Assembly (NCBI GenBank): GCA_016212965.1
Contig: JACRDA010000020.1
Location: forward strand, 1 to 38,373
Reading direction: 5' to 3'
Length of the DNA stretch: 38,373 nucleotides
Source: Myxococcales bacterium
Lineage (GTDB): Bacteria; Myxococcota_A; Polyangia; Polyangiales; Polyangiaceae
Part shown: positions 15,667-23,936 of the stretch, piece by piece
Position numbering within the stretch: position 1 is the stretch's first letter
How the letters are laid out: each line of letters starts with the position of its first letter
The notes under the pieces: generated by a model
Databases searched by the model: none
What the model was told of the DNA's origin: nothing
What the model saw: the letters and a program-made list of their open reading frames with translations, nothing else
Position numbers and translations under genes: made by a program

Positions 15667-15710
15667 GGTGCGTCGCCGGGCGCCGCGTCCCGCGACGGGG
15701 GCGACGCACC
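15667..15710 (-). promoter_or_regulatory. Strong stem-loop inside the isc operon (iscA-hscB gap)
   Basis: An 11-bp perfect inverted repeat, GGTGCGTCGCC (15667-15677) and GGCGACGCACC (15700-15710), encloses a 22-base loop that can itself form CGTC/GACG. It fills most of the only wide gap in the operon. In the minus-strand message it would form between iscA and hscB. It could be an attenuator, RNA-processing site or stabiliser separating iscS-U-A from hscB-hscA-fdx output. Confidence 0.5.
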
Positions 15711-15720
15711 TCGGCGCGCG

Positions 15721-16182
15721 CTACACGGAAAAGGAGCTCGAGCAGCCGCAGGACGACTTCTCGTGGGGGTTCTTGAACTTGAAGCCCTGGTACATCAGCG
15801 TCTTTTCCCAGTCGAGCGTGCCGCCGTTCAGGTAGAGGATGCTCTTCTTGTCGCAGTACACGCGCACGGGCTCGTCGCGGCCCTCGACCGGGAAGGTGAA
15901 CACGAGGTCGCGCGCCGCGGGTGCGCCGTCCGCGAACTCGATGACGTAGCTGAAGCCCGAGCAGCCGCCGCCGCGCACCCCGACGCGCAGCGCGCTCTTG
16001 GGGGTGCCGCGCTTCTGCAGCGCCTCGGCCACCTTGCGCGCCGCGGGCGGCGTCAGGCGGAAGGTCGGTGCGGTCGCAGGCGCCGGCGCGACGACCGGTG
16101 CCGGTGCGTCGGCCGAGCTCGCGGGCTCGGGGCTGCGGGCGACGTCGCGCTCGCGCTCGTAGGTCATGGCCTGGGCTTGCAT
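15721..16182 (-). CDS. iscA: A-type Fe-S carrier protein IscA
   Basis: A 153-residue HesB/IscA-family protein that carries Fe-S clusters (or iron) to target enzymes. The three conserved cysteines are C74 in GGGCSGFSY and C145/C147 in SCGCSSSFSV at the C-terminus. The fold segment LTPPAARKVAEAL begins near residue 43. Typical IscA is about 107 residues; here an extra Ala/Pro-rich N-terminal stretch of about 40 residues (ADAPAPVVAPAPATAP) looks disordered. It starts 4 bases after the iscU stop. An ATG five codons in is an alternative start but would not remove the extension. Confidence 0.93.
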   Translation of the reverse strand: MQAQAMTYERERDVARSPEPASSADAPAPVVAPAPATAPTFRLTPPAARKVAEALQKRGTPKSALRVGVRGGGCSGFSYVIEFADGAPAARDLVFTFPVEGRDEPVRVYCDKKSILYLNGGTLDWEKTLMYQGFKFKNPHEKSSCGCSSSFSV

Positions 16183-16186
16183 CGAA

Positions 16187-16630
16187 TCACTTCCCCGCGT
16201 GGGCCGCGGCCGCGTCGGCGGTGACCGGCTCGGCGCCGAGCGCGCGCCGCGCCGCCTGCTTGCTGCGGAAGTCGGCGATGGCGCTCTTGATCGCGTCCTC
16301 GGCGAGGACGGAGCAGTGGATCTTCACGGGCGGGAGGTTCAGCTCCTCGACGATCTGGGTGTTCTTGATGGTCTCGGCCTCGCCCAGGGTCTTGCCCTTC
16401 AGCCACTCGGTCGCGAGCGACGACGACGCGATGGCCGAGCCGCAGCCGAAGGTCTTGAACTTGGCGTCGGTGATGACGCCGCCGTCGTCGACCTTGATCT
16501 GCAGGCGCATGACGTCGCCGCAGGCGGGCGCGCCCACGAGGCCGGTGCCGACCGCGGGATCGTTCTTGTCGAGCGTGCCGACGTTGCGCGGGTTCTCGTA
16601 GTGCTCGACGACTTTGTCGCTGTATGCCAT
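16187..16630 (-). CDS. iscU: Fe-S cluster scaffold protein IscU
   Basis: A 147-residue scaffold on which IscS-derived sulfur and iron form a [2Fe-2S] cluster. The ligands are C37 in GAPACGD (with D39), C63 in FGCGSAIASS and C106 in KIHCSVLAEDA. LPPVK at 99-103 is the HscA recognition peptide, which identifies IscU rather than SufU or NifU. An Ala-rich tail extends the protein by some 20 residues beyond the usual 128. It lies directly after iscS. Confidence 0.96.
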   Translation of the reverse strand: MAYSDKVVEHYENPRNVGTLDKNDPAVGTGLVGAPACGDVMRLQIKVDDGGVITDAKFKTFGCGSAIASSSLATEWLKGKTLGEAETIKNTQIVEELNLPPVKIHCSVLAEDAIKSAIADFRSKQAARRALGAEPVTADAAAAHAGK

Positions 16631-16648
16631 GGCCTTATCGCTCCGCCG

Positions 16649-17872
<1,224 letters not shown>

Positions 17873-17902
17873 GGGCTCGTCGTCGGGGCTCGGGGATGGG
17901 GT

Positions 17903-18511
17903 TCAGGCGCTCGCGGAGGTGGCGCTGCAGGCGTGCAGGCCGCGCACGAGCTCGGGCTGGGTCTCGCTCGGGCCGTGCACGGTGCACGCGCTGCACGAGG
18001 CGACGAGCTCGCTCGGGCTGCACTCGACGCAGGTGTCGAGGTAGTCGAGGCTGCCGTGGAGCTCGTGCTCGAGCGCCGTCAGCCGCGCGATCTGGGCGCT
18101 GACCTCGGCGAGCTTCTGGTGGTAGACGGCGCGGAGCTGGCCCATCGCCGAGGGCGCGGAGGGCGCCTGCTCCCAGAGCCGCAGGATCTGCTGGATCTCG
18201 GAGAGCGACATGCCGAGGTCGTGGAGCTTGTCGATCCAGCGGACGCGCGCGACGGCATCGGGCCCGTAGAGGCGGTACCGGCCCTTGGAGCGCATGTGGG
18301 GCGTGAGCAGGCCCACCGACTCGTAGTGGTGGATCGCCCGCACGGTCTTGCCCGTTTCGCGCGCGAGATCGCCGACTTGCAGGAGCTCCTCGGGCGGGAC
18401 GCTCTCGGCCGGCGTGAGGCCCGGCGGCGCCACGTCGCTCGCTTGCGGCGTGTGGGCCCCGTGCGCCGAATCGCTGGGCCTGGCGAGCGGCAGGCGGTGA
18501 ACGTTTCCCAT
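17903..18511 (-). CDS. MerR-family regulator with C-terminal cysteine cluster, heading the isc operon
   Basis: A 202-residue MerR-type regulator. The winged helix is at about residues 43-112 (LQVGDLARETGKTVRAIHHY, GRYRLYGPDAVARVRWI), followed by a dimerisation coiled coil (QKLAEVSAQIARLTALEHEL). The C-terminus has C161, C164, C173, C176 and C195, a CxxC-x8-CxxC-x18-C pattern that could hold Zn or an Fe-S cluster. A 40-residue disordered N-terminal leader precedes the DNA-binding domain. The ATG at 18511 has AAGGG 6-7 bases upstream. It occupies the place of IscR (Rrf2 family) in classical isc operons and probably controls the operon and itself. The bound cofactor is unknown. Confidence 0.85.
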   Translation of the reverse strand: MGNVHRLPLARPSDSAHGAHTPQASDVAPPGLTPAESVPPEELLQVGDLARETGKTVRAIHHYESVGLLTPHMRSKGRYRLYGPDAVARVRWIDKLHDLGMSLSEIQQILRLWEQAPSAPSAMGQLRAVYHQKLAEVSAQIARLTALEHELHGSLDYLDTCVECSPSELVASCSACTVHGPSETQPELVRGLHACSATSASA

Positions 18512-18556
18512 GTCGAACCCTTGCGTGCGCGTCAGTGTTGCCCCAGGAGCATGCTG

Positions 18557-18577
18557 CTTGAGCTGCGTCCCGTCAAG
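18557..18577 (-). promoter_or_regulatory. Dyad with TTGACG -35-like box upstream of the MerR/isc operon
   Basis: On the minus strand CTTGA, 11 bases, then TCAAG form a dyad starting 46 bases before the regulator's start codon. Its first arm includes TTGACG, a good -35 box, so the dyad lies in the promoter spacer, as MerR-family sites do. The -10 box at the expected 17-20 base spacing is poor (CATGCT or TGCTCC). Confidence 0.35.
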
Positions 18578-18593
18578 ACAAACCCTGACGCGT

Positions 18594-18612
18594 GCGTACG
18601 GGATAGGTACGC
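18594..18612. promoter_or_regulatory. Second dyad upstream of the isc operon
   Basis: GCGTAC-GGGATAG-GTACGC is a perfect 6-bp dyad with a 7-base centre, located upstream of the first dyad and between the MerR gene and the adjacent lipoprotein gene's end. It could be a second operator or part of a terminator for the lipoprotein transcript reading from the right. Confidence 0.3.
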
Positions 18613-18681
18613 GCGCGATGACGGGCGTCAAGGGAGAGGCGTCGGCGCTCGCTCGTCAGGCGTCCGCCGCGGACGCCGGCG

Positions 18682-19908
18682 TCACTGCGGCACGGGGATC
18701 GTGCCGACCGAGACCGAGCCGCCGTTCGCGATCCACCGGAAGTTGTCGAGCAGCACGGTCGAGTCCCATGCCGTGTCGCCGGTGTCCCAGATGGCGTAGC
18801 GGATCGTGAACTGGTCGCCGCCGCCGATGGGCGCCTGGCTCTGGAGCCAGCCGGTCGCGCCCGCGTCGTCGAACCAGGCGCCGTCGAAGCCCGTGCCGAC
18901 GAGGTCGCTCGTCCCGAGCGGGCAGCCCGAGCACACGTTGAAGAACGCGATGTTCACGCTCACCGGGTTCGACTGGCTGTCGAAGGAGATGTTGCCGTTG
19001 ATGCTGCCGGCGGGCGGCGGCGACACGAGCGCGATGTACTGGTCGTTGAAGGTCGTGCAGACCCACTCGGGGTACTCGAACGAGTAGAACGTGAAGTCGT
19101 ACACGAAGCCCGTCGCGTTGGTCGGCGCCTTCAGCGTGAGCTCGAGCCCGACGTCGTCGTTGATGTTCGTGCCGCCGCTGCAGCCGGGCGTGTCCTGCGG
19201 GAAGCCCGCCGGCGCCGTACCCGGGCCGATCGTCGTGCAGCTGTTGCTGCCGCAGTTGCCCGCGTCGCCCGCGTCGCGCGCGTACCCCGAAGAGATGCCG
19301 ACCATGCGCGAGCCGAGGCGCGGCGGCATGTTCGTGCCGAAGCCCGACAGCAGCCCGGCGCTCGCACCCGGCGAGGTGTTGCCGCCGTTCGCGCGCACCC
19401 AGTTCGCGCTGACGAGGCCGTAGTCGTCGGCCGCGACGGTGGCGCAGATGTCGATCGCCCGCGCGGCGTGGGTCGCGTCCGTGTCGCCGATGCTGAAACC
19501 CGTGTCGCAGGGCTCGAAGGGCTCGTCGACGGCGCCGTTGCAGTTCTCGTCCGCCGGGGGGTTGCCGCCCGACCCGTCCGTGCCGACCTCGACCGCGCCC
19601 GGGTTCACGTTCGGGTCGCAGTCGTTGCAGTCGCCCTGGGCCTCGCTGTAGCCGTCGCTGTCGTAGTCCGCGTTGCCGCCGGGCGACTCGCACACGGTCC
19701 CGCTGGTGGTGCCGCCGGTGCCGGTCGGGTTCCACGCGCCGCCTAGACCCGACGTGGTGCCGGTCGTCGTGGTGTTGCCGGTGCCCGAGGCGGCGTCGCC
19801 GCCCGCGCCCTGGACGAACCCGGACGACTTCGGCTTGCTCGCGGTGCACGCCGCGGCGACGGCCAGTCCGCACACGAGCGAGCCCAGGATGGCGACGGAA
19901 CGAGTCAT
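18682..19908 (-). CDS. Lipoprotein with MopE-type metal-binding motif and choice-of-anchor-L domain (paralog 1)
   Basis: A 408-residue protein with a lipoprotein signal (MTRSVAILGSLVCGLAVAAAC), a Gly/Thr-rich linker, then a MopE-like motif: DYDSDGYSEAQGDCNDCDP, NPGAVE and ENCNGAVDEP. These Asp/Cys loops probably bind calcium or another metal. A choice-of-anchor-L-type domain fills the rest (ARAIDICATVAADDYGLVSA, FDFTFYSFEYPEW-like strands, NISFDSQ, STVLLDNFRW). AGGAG 7 bases upstream supports the ATG at 19908. It is the downstream member of a tandem pair with 20017-21261, with the same domain order. The role is unknown; surface display is likely. Confidence 0.82.
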   Translation of the reverse strand: MTRSVAILGSLVCGLAVAAACTASKPKSSGFVQGAGGDAASGTGNTTTTGTTSGLGGAWNPTGTGGTTSGTVCESPGGNADYDSDGYSEAQGDCNDCDPNVNPGAVEVGTDGSGGNPPADENCNGAVDEPFEPCDTGFSIGDTDATHAARAIDICATVAADDYGLVSANWVRANGGNTSPGASAGLLSGFGTNMPPRLGSRMVGISSGYARDAGDAGNCGSNSCTTIGPGTAPAGFPQDTPGCSGGTNINDDVGLELTLKAPTNATGFVYDFTFYSFEYPEWVCTTFNDQYIALVSPPPAGSINGNISFDSQSNPVSVNIAFFNVCSGCPLGTSDLVGTGFDGAWFDDAGATGWLQSQAPIGGGDQFTIRYAIWDTGDTAWDSTVLLDNFRWIANGGSVSVGTIPVPQ

Positions 19909-19922
19909 GGCGGTTCTCCTAG

Positions 19923-19955
19923 GCCCGGTCGCGCCCCGAGCGGCGCGAGCCGGGC
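19923..19955 (-). other. Long hairpin just upstream of the paralog-1 ribosome site
   Basis: GCCCGG+TCGCGCC (19923-19935) pairs with GGCGCGA (19942-19948) and CCGGGC (19950-19955), a 13-bp stem with one bulged G and a 6-base loop. It ends two bases from the Shine-Dalgarno sequence of paralog 1, so in its message it would be a 5'-leader structure; it could also stop read-through from paralog 2. Confidence 0.4.
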
Positions 19956-19968
19956 GAACGAGTCGTGC

Positions 19969-19988
19969 TGTGCCAGGCTCCTGGCACA
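19969..19988 (-). terminator. Perfect hairpin after paralog 2 (candidate terminator)
   Basis: TGTGCCAGG-CT-CCTGGCACA is a perfect 9-bp inverted repeat, 29 bases after the stop of the paralog-2 gene. It would form a tight stem-loop in that message. No T-run follows, so intrinsic termination is uncertain. Confidence 0.45.
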
Positions 19989-20016
19989 CGCTCCGTGCGC
20001 GCGAGCGAACGGAGCC

Positions 20017-21261
20017 TCACTTCGGAATGTCGACGGGCTCGGTGCCGGTGGGCGTCTCGTTGAGGCTCCACTGGAAGTTGTCGATGAGCACGGTCGAATC
20101 GAGCACGCCGTCGCCGCTGTCCCAGATGGCGAAGCGGAGCTCGATGTCGAGGCCCGCAGCCACCTCGAGCGGCGCGCTCGTGACGAGCCAGCCCGTCGCC
20201 GCGTGACCCGGGTCGAACACGGGATCGGTGCCCTCGAAGCCGGTGCCCGTCAGCTGCTGGGAGCCGAGCTGACAGGGGAACACCTTGCCGCCCGCGGTCT
20301 GCGGCTCGCACACCTGCAGGAAGCCCGCGTTCACGCTGATCGTGTTTTGCTGCGAGTCGAACGAGATGTTGCCGTCCGGCAGGCTCCCGAGCTTCGGCGT
20401 GAGGTAGGCGACGAAGAAGTCGTTGTACTGGCTGCAGATGTAGTTCGGGAACTCGTAGGTGTAGAAGTTGAAGTTGAAGGAGAAGCTCTTCGCGTTCGAC
20501 GGCGTTCTCACGCGCAGGTAGAGCTGCTCCGAGTCGAAGGGCGTCCCGGTCGTGACGCCGGGGCACGAGGGCGACTCCTTCGGGTAGCCCGCGGGCGCGC
20601 CCGACGAGTAGCCCTTGTCGTAGCCGCTCGGCGACTGCCAGCCCGAGTCCGTCGGCTGCCGGGCCGTGCCGGACGAGAGAGCCAGCATCCGCGCGCCCTC
20701 CTGGGTGTGCACGTAGGGCCCGAAGCCGGCCACGATGCCGTGGCCGAGCGGGTCGTTGCCGCTCGTCCCGTCCGCCTTGCCGTAGGCCGCGCTGACGACG
20801 CCCCAGCTCGCCCCCTGCTGGACCTTGCACAGGCCGATCGCGCGCGCGCCGTCCATCGGGTCGCTGCTCCCGACGCCGATGCCCGCGTCGCAGTCCGCGC
20901 TCGCGTCGTCGGGCACGCCGTTGCAGTCCTCGTCGAAGGTGTTGCCGGGGTAGTCCATCGCCCCGGGATTGACGAGGTCCGTGCAGTCGTTGCAGTCGCC
21001 GGCCCCGGGCGTGACGCCGTCGCCGTCCTGGTCGCTGCTCGGGTTGCCCTGATCGCAGGGCGGCCAGACGACGGTCGTGTTGCCGCCGCCGCCGGTGCCG
21101 GTGAAGATGAAGCCGCCGCCGCCCCCCGCCGCGGTCGCTCCGTTGCCCCCGGTCCCGTCGCCGAACTTGCTGTTCGCCGCCGAGCAAGCGCCGGCTGCGA
21201 CGAGCGCCACGACCGAGCCCAAGAACAGGCACGCTGCGCCTGCACGCTGTCCGTTCACCAT
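20017..21261 (-). CDS. Lipoprotein with MopE-type metal-binding motif and choice-of-anchor-L domain (paralog 2)
   Basis: A 414-residue protein with the same layout as the next gene: a lipoprotein signal ending near VAAGAC, a Gly-rich linker (GGGGGFIFTGTGGGG), a MopE-like motif (DQDGDGVTPGAGDCNDC, NPGAMDYPG, DEDCNGVPDD), then a choice-of-anchor-L-type domain (ARAIGLCKV, WGVVSAAYG, FNFYTYEFPNY, NISFDSQQN, STVLIDNFQW). GAGGTG precedes the ATG. The shared strands and motif order show a tandem duplication, but the two have diverged widely. It diverges from the CYP51 fusion gene across a 317-base gap. The function is unknown. Confidence 0.82.
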   Translation of the reverse strand: MVNGQRAGAACLFLGSVVALVAAGACSAANSKFGDGTGGNGATAAGGGGGFIFTGTGGGGNTTVVWPPCDQGNPSSDQDGDGVTPGAGDCNDCTDLVNPGAMDYPGNTFDEDCNGVPDDASADCDAGIGVGSSDPMDGARAIGLCKVQQGASWGVVSAAYGKADGTSGNDPLGHGIVAGFGPYVHTQEGARMLALSSGTARQPTDSGWQSPSGYDKGYSSGAPAGYPKESPSCPGVTTGTPFDSEQLYLRVRTPSNAKSFSFNFNFYTYEFPNYICSQYNDFFVAYLTPKLGSLPDGNISFDSQQNTISVNAGFLQVCEPQTAGGKVFPCQLGSQQLTGTGFEGTDPVFDPGHAATGWLVTSAPLEVAAGLDIELRFAIWDSGDGVLDSTVLIDNFQWSLNETPTGTEPVDIPK

Positions 21262-21578
21262 GACCACACCTCGAGGGGAGCGAAGCAATCGTTGGATGCG
21301 TAGCGAGCAGATGCAAGAGTCGTGCACTGCTCCCGCGCCGCAGTGCATCCGCCTGCAGCGGGGCGTGGCGCGCCCGCCAGCGTGACCTTCGCCGAGGGAC
21401 GCGGGCAGGAGATGCCCCTGCCACAGCATCGAGGCTACGCGCCCGCCGGGCGTTTGACCAGCGGGAGCGCGAACCGGGGCCCGCGTGAAATGTGCGTTCC
21501 CGATTCTGAAATGATCATTTCAAGTGGCCTCGCCCGCGTGCTACGAGCACCGCTCCCCATCCGAGCGAGGTCGAGGTC
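21262..21578. promoter_or_regulatory. Divergent intergenic region (lipoprotein / CYP51 fusion)
   Basis: This 317-base gap must hold the promoters of the leftward lipoprotein gene and the rightward CYP51 fusion gene. Its right third is clearly AT-richer and contains the TGAAATGATCATTTCA palindrome and an extra half-site. A TTGACC at 21454-21459 could be a -35 box, but no matching -10 follows. The left part contains nothing recognisable. Confidence 0.45.
21507..21522. promoter_or_regulatory. Perfect 16-bp palindrome, candidate TetR operator
   Basis: TGAAATGATCATTTCA is a perfect 16-bp palindrome, 57 bases before the CYP51 fusion start. The half-site TGAAATG recurs at 21486-21492, exactly 21 bases (two helical turns) upstream, on the same DNA face. 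The length and symmetry fit TetR-family operators, and a TetR gene is the second gene of the operon it precedes. Binding is inferred. Confidence 0.6.
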
Positions 21579-23264
21579 ATGCAGCTCCAGAGCCTGGTCG
21601 AGCGCGCGCTGCGGCGCGCCACCCCGTCTACCCCTGCCGGGCTGCGCGAGCCGCCGACGCTCTCGGGCGGGCTGCCGCTCGTCGGGCACACGCTCGAGTT
21701 CGTGCGCTCGGCCATCGAGCTCCTGTCGCGGGCGCACGCCGAGCTCGGCGAGGTCGCCGCTTTCCGGGTCGCCAACAAGCGCATGGTGGCCCTGTTCGGC
21801 CCCGAGGCGCACGAGGCCGTGTTCCGCGCGCCCGACAGCCAGCTGAACCCGTCCGAGGCGTACAAGATCATGACGCCCGTGTTCGGCAAGGACATCGTCT
21901 ACGACGCACCGCCCGAGAAGATGGCCGAGCAGGTGCGCATGCTGCTCCCCGCGCTCAAGGACAAGCGCATGCGCACCTACGGCGAGGCGATCGTCGGCGA
22001 GGTGGAGCAGAGCTTGCAGAGCTGGGGCGACGAAGGGGTGGTCGACTTCGTCGACTACTGCCGCGTGCTCACCAACTTCACCTCGAGCCGCTGCCTGCTC
22101 GGGCGCGAGTTCCGCGAGGGCATGACGAGCGAGTTCGCGGCCGTCTATCACGACCTCGAGCGCGGCGTCACGCCGGTCGCCTACCTCAACGCGAACCTGC
22201 CGATCCCGGCCTTTCGCAAGCGCGACCGCGCCCGCGCGCGCCTCGTCGAGATGATCGGTCGCATCATCGCCGACCGGCGCGGCTCGGGGCGCGAGGGCGA
22301 GGACTTTCTGCAGACCCTGATGGACTCGCGCTACGCGAACGGTGCCGCGCTCTCCGAGCACGAGATCACGGGCCTGTTGCTCGCGGGCATGTTCGCCGGG
22401 CACCACACGAGCTCGGTCACGACGGCCTGGACGCTCATCGAGCTCCTGCAGAACCGCCCGTACCTCGAGCGCGTGCGGGCGCAGGTCGACGCCGTGTTCG
22501 GGGGCGGCGAGCGCGTGACGTTCCAGTCGCTGCGCGAGCTCACGCTGGCCGAGAACGCGGTCAAGGAGGCGCTGCGCCTGCACCCGCCGCTCTTCATGCT
22601 CGTCCGGGTCGTGATGCAGGACTTCGTGTTCAAGGACTACTACCTGCCGAAGGGCACCTGGCTCGTCGTGTCGCCGACCGTGGCGCACCGCATGGAGTGC
22701 GTGTTCTGCGCACCCGACGCCTTCGACCCGGACCGCTTCGCGCCGCCGCGCGAGGAGGACAAGCGCGACTTCGGCTACATCGCGTTCGGCGGCGGGCGGC
22801 ACAAGTGCATCGGCAACGCCTTCGCGATCCTGCAGGTCAAGGCGATCCTCGCGATCCTGCTGCGGCGCTACGAGTTCGAGCTCGCGGGCGATCCGATTGC
22901 CTCCGACTTCCACGGGCTCGTCGTCGGTCCGAAGGAGCCGTGTCGCGTGCGCTACCGCCGGCGCAAGGTCGCGTCCGTCACGCGCCCCGCGAGCGCGGCG
23001 AGCCCCGCGAACGAGGTCGGCTCGGCGACGGGCTGCCCCTTCCACGCGGCCGAGCCCGCGCCGCGCGCGCTCCGGATCCACCTCGATCGCGATCTCTGTC
23101 AGGGCCACGGCGTCTGCGCCGGCGAGGCACCCGAGGTGTTCGCCGTCGGCGACGACCACAAGGTGCGCCTCCTCGTCGCGGAGCCGGATCCGAGCCTCCA
23201 CGCGAAGGTGCGAGCGGCGGCGCGCTACTGCCCCACGCGCACCATCCGCCTGGAAGAGGCGTGA
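21579..23264 (+). CDS. CYP51-type sterol 14-alpha-demethylase fused to a ferredoxin
   Basis: A 561-residue fusion. Residues 1-465 are a P450 with CYP51 hallmarks: the B'-C loop YKIMTPVFGKDIVYD (95-109), the I-helix GHHTSS (274-279), ExxR at 330-333 and the heme loop FGGGRHKCIG with Cys 410. An Ala/Pro-rich linker of about 30 residues follows. Residues 498-561 are a [3Fe-4S]-type ferredoxin with CQGHGVC (C507, H510, C513) and C551-P552. CYP51 removes the 14-alpha methyl of lanosterol-like sterols; the ferredoxin would donate electrons within the same chain. Methylococcus capsulatus has a known fusion of this kind. GAGG precedes the ATG. No other sterol gene is in the window. Confidence 0.9.
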   Translation: MQLQSLVERALRRATPSTPAGLREPPTLSGGLPLVGHTLEFVRSAIELLSRAHAELGEVAAFRVANKRMVALFGPEAHEAVFRAPDSQLNPSEAYKIMTPVFGKDIVYDAPPEKMAEQVRMLLPALKDKRMRTYGEAIVGEVEQSLQSWGDEGVVDFVDYCRVLTNFTSSRCLLGREFREGMTSEFAAVYHDLERGVTPVAYLNANLPIPAFRKRDRARARLVEMIGRIIADRRGSGREGEDFLQTLMDSRYANGAALSEHEITGLLLAGMFAGHHTSSVTTAWTLIELLQNRPYLERVRAQVDAVFGGGERVTFQSLRELTLAENAVKEALRLHPPLFMLVRVVMQDFVFKDYYLPKGTWLVVSPTVAHRMECVFCAPDAFDPDRFAPPREEDKRDFGYIAFGGGRHKCIGNAFAILQVKAILAILLRRYEFELAGDPIASDFHGLVVGPKEPCRVRYRRRKVASVTRPASAASPANEVGSATGCPFHAAEPAPRALRIHLDRDLCQGHGVCAGEAPEVFAVGDDHKVRLLVAEPDPSLHAKVRAAARYCPTRTIRLEEA

Positions 23265-23929
23265 CGGGGGGCGCGGTGGGCGAGCCTTTGGCCCGGCACG
23301 CGCTGCGGCAGGCGCGCCGCGACGTGACGCGCCAGCACCTGCTCGAGGCGGCCGAGCGGGTGTTCGCGGCGCGCGGCTACGACGGCACGCGCATGCAGGA
23401 CGTCGCCGCCGAGGCGGGGCTCGCGCTCGGCACGCTCTACGGGCTCGTGCCGGGCAAGGAGGAGCTCTACGCCGAGATCCACCGCACGCGCGGGCGGGCC
23501 CTGTTGGCGCGGGCGGCCGAGGCCGCGGCGCGCCCGGGCTCGGCCGTGGACGCCCTCCTCGGCGGCGTCGCGGCGTACGTCGCCTTCCTCGTCGAGCACC
23601 CGACCTATCTGCACCTGCACCTCGCCGAGGGGCAGCCGTGGGCGCTCGCGCCGCGCTTTCGCTCCGAGGAACAGCGCGCGCAGTGGCGCGAGGGCCTCGC
23701 GCTCACGGCCCAGGTCTTTCGCGCGGCCATCGGCGAAGGCACGGTGGTGGACGAGGACCCGGAGACGCTGGCGCGCCTCATGATCGCGAGCCACCAGGTC
23801 CTGCTCGCCAGATGGGTCGAGGACGGCATGCGCGAGCCGCCCGCCGCCCTCGTTCAGCGCATGCAGCAGCACTTGCGCCGAGCGTTCCTGCGGCGCGGCG
23901 CGCGCGCGAGCCAGCCGGGGCCGCGCTGA
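23261..23929 (+). CDS. TetR-family transcriptional regulator
   Basis: A 222-residue TetR regulator. The N-terminal helix-turn-helix reads TRQHLLEAAERVFAARGYDGTRMQDVAAEAGLALGTLYGLV, quoted in part: RVFAARGYDGT and AGLALGTLYG. The C-terminal ligand-binding domain is all-helical. The GTG at 23261 overlaps the CYP51 stop codon in GTGA, giving translational coupling; a GTG at 23276 is also possible. It probably represses its own operon through the 21507-21522 palindrome, with a sterol or other lipid as a possible inducer (inference). Its end is 7 bases from the convergent DUF362 gene. Confidence 0.88.
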   Translation: MTGGAVGEPLARHALRQARRDVTRQHLLEAAERVFAARGYDGTRMQDVAAEAGLALGTLYGLVPGKEELYAEIHRTRGRALLARAAEAAARPGSAVDALLGGVAAYVAFLVEHPTYLHLHLAEGQPWALAPRFRSEEQRAQWREGLALTAQVFRAAIGEGTVVDEDPETLARLMIASHQVLLARWVEDGMREPPAALVQRMQQHLRRAFLRRGARASQPGPR

Positions 23930-23936
23930 GGGGCGC

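Noticed and set aside
13198-16224. A very long open frame on the plus strand opposite the isc operon
   Set aside because: GC-rich codon bias leaves antisense frames open. The minus strand encodes HscA, HscB and IscA with clear motifs; the plus-strand product has none.
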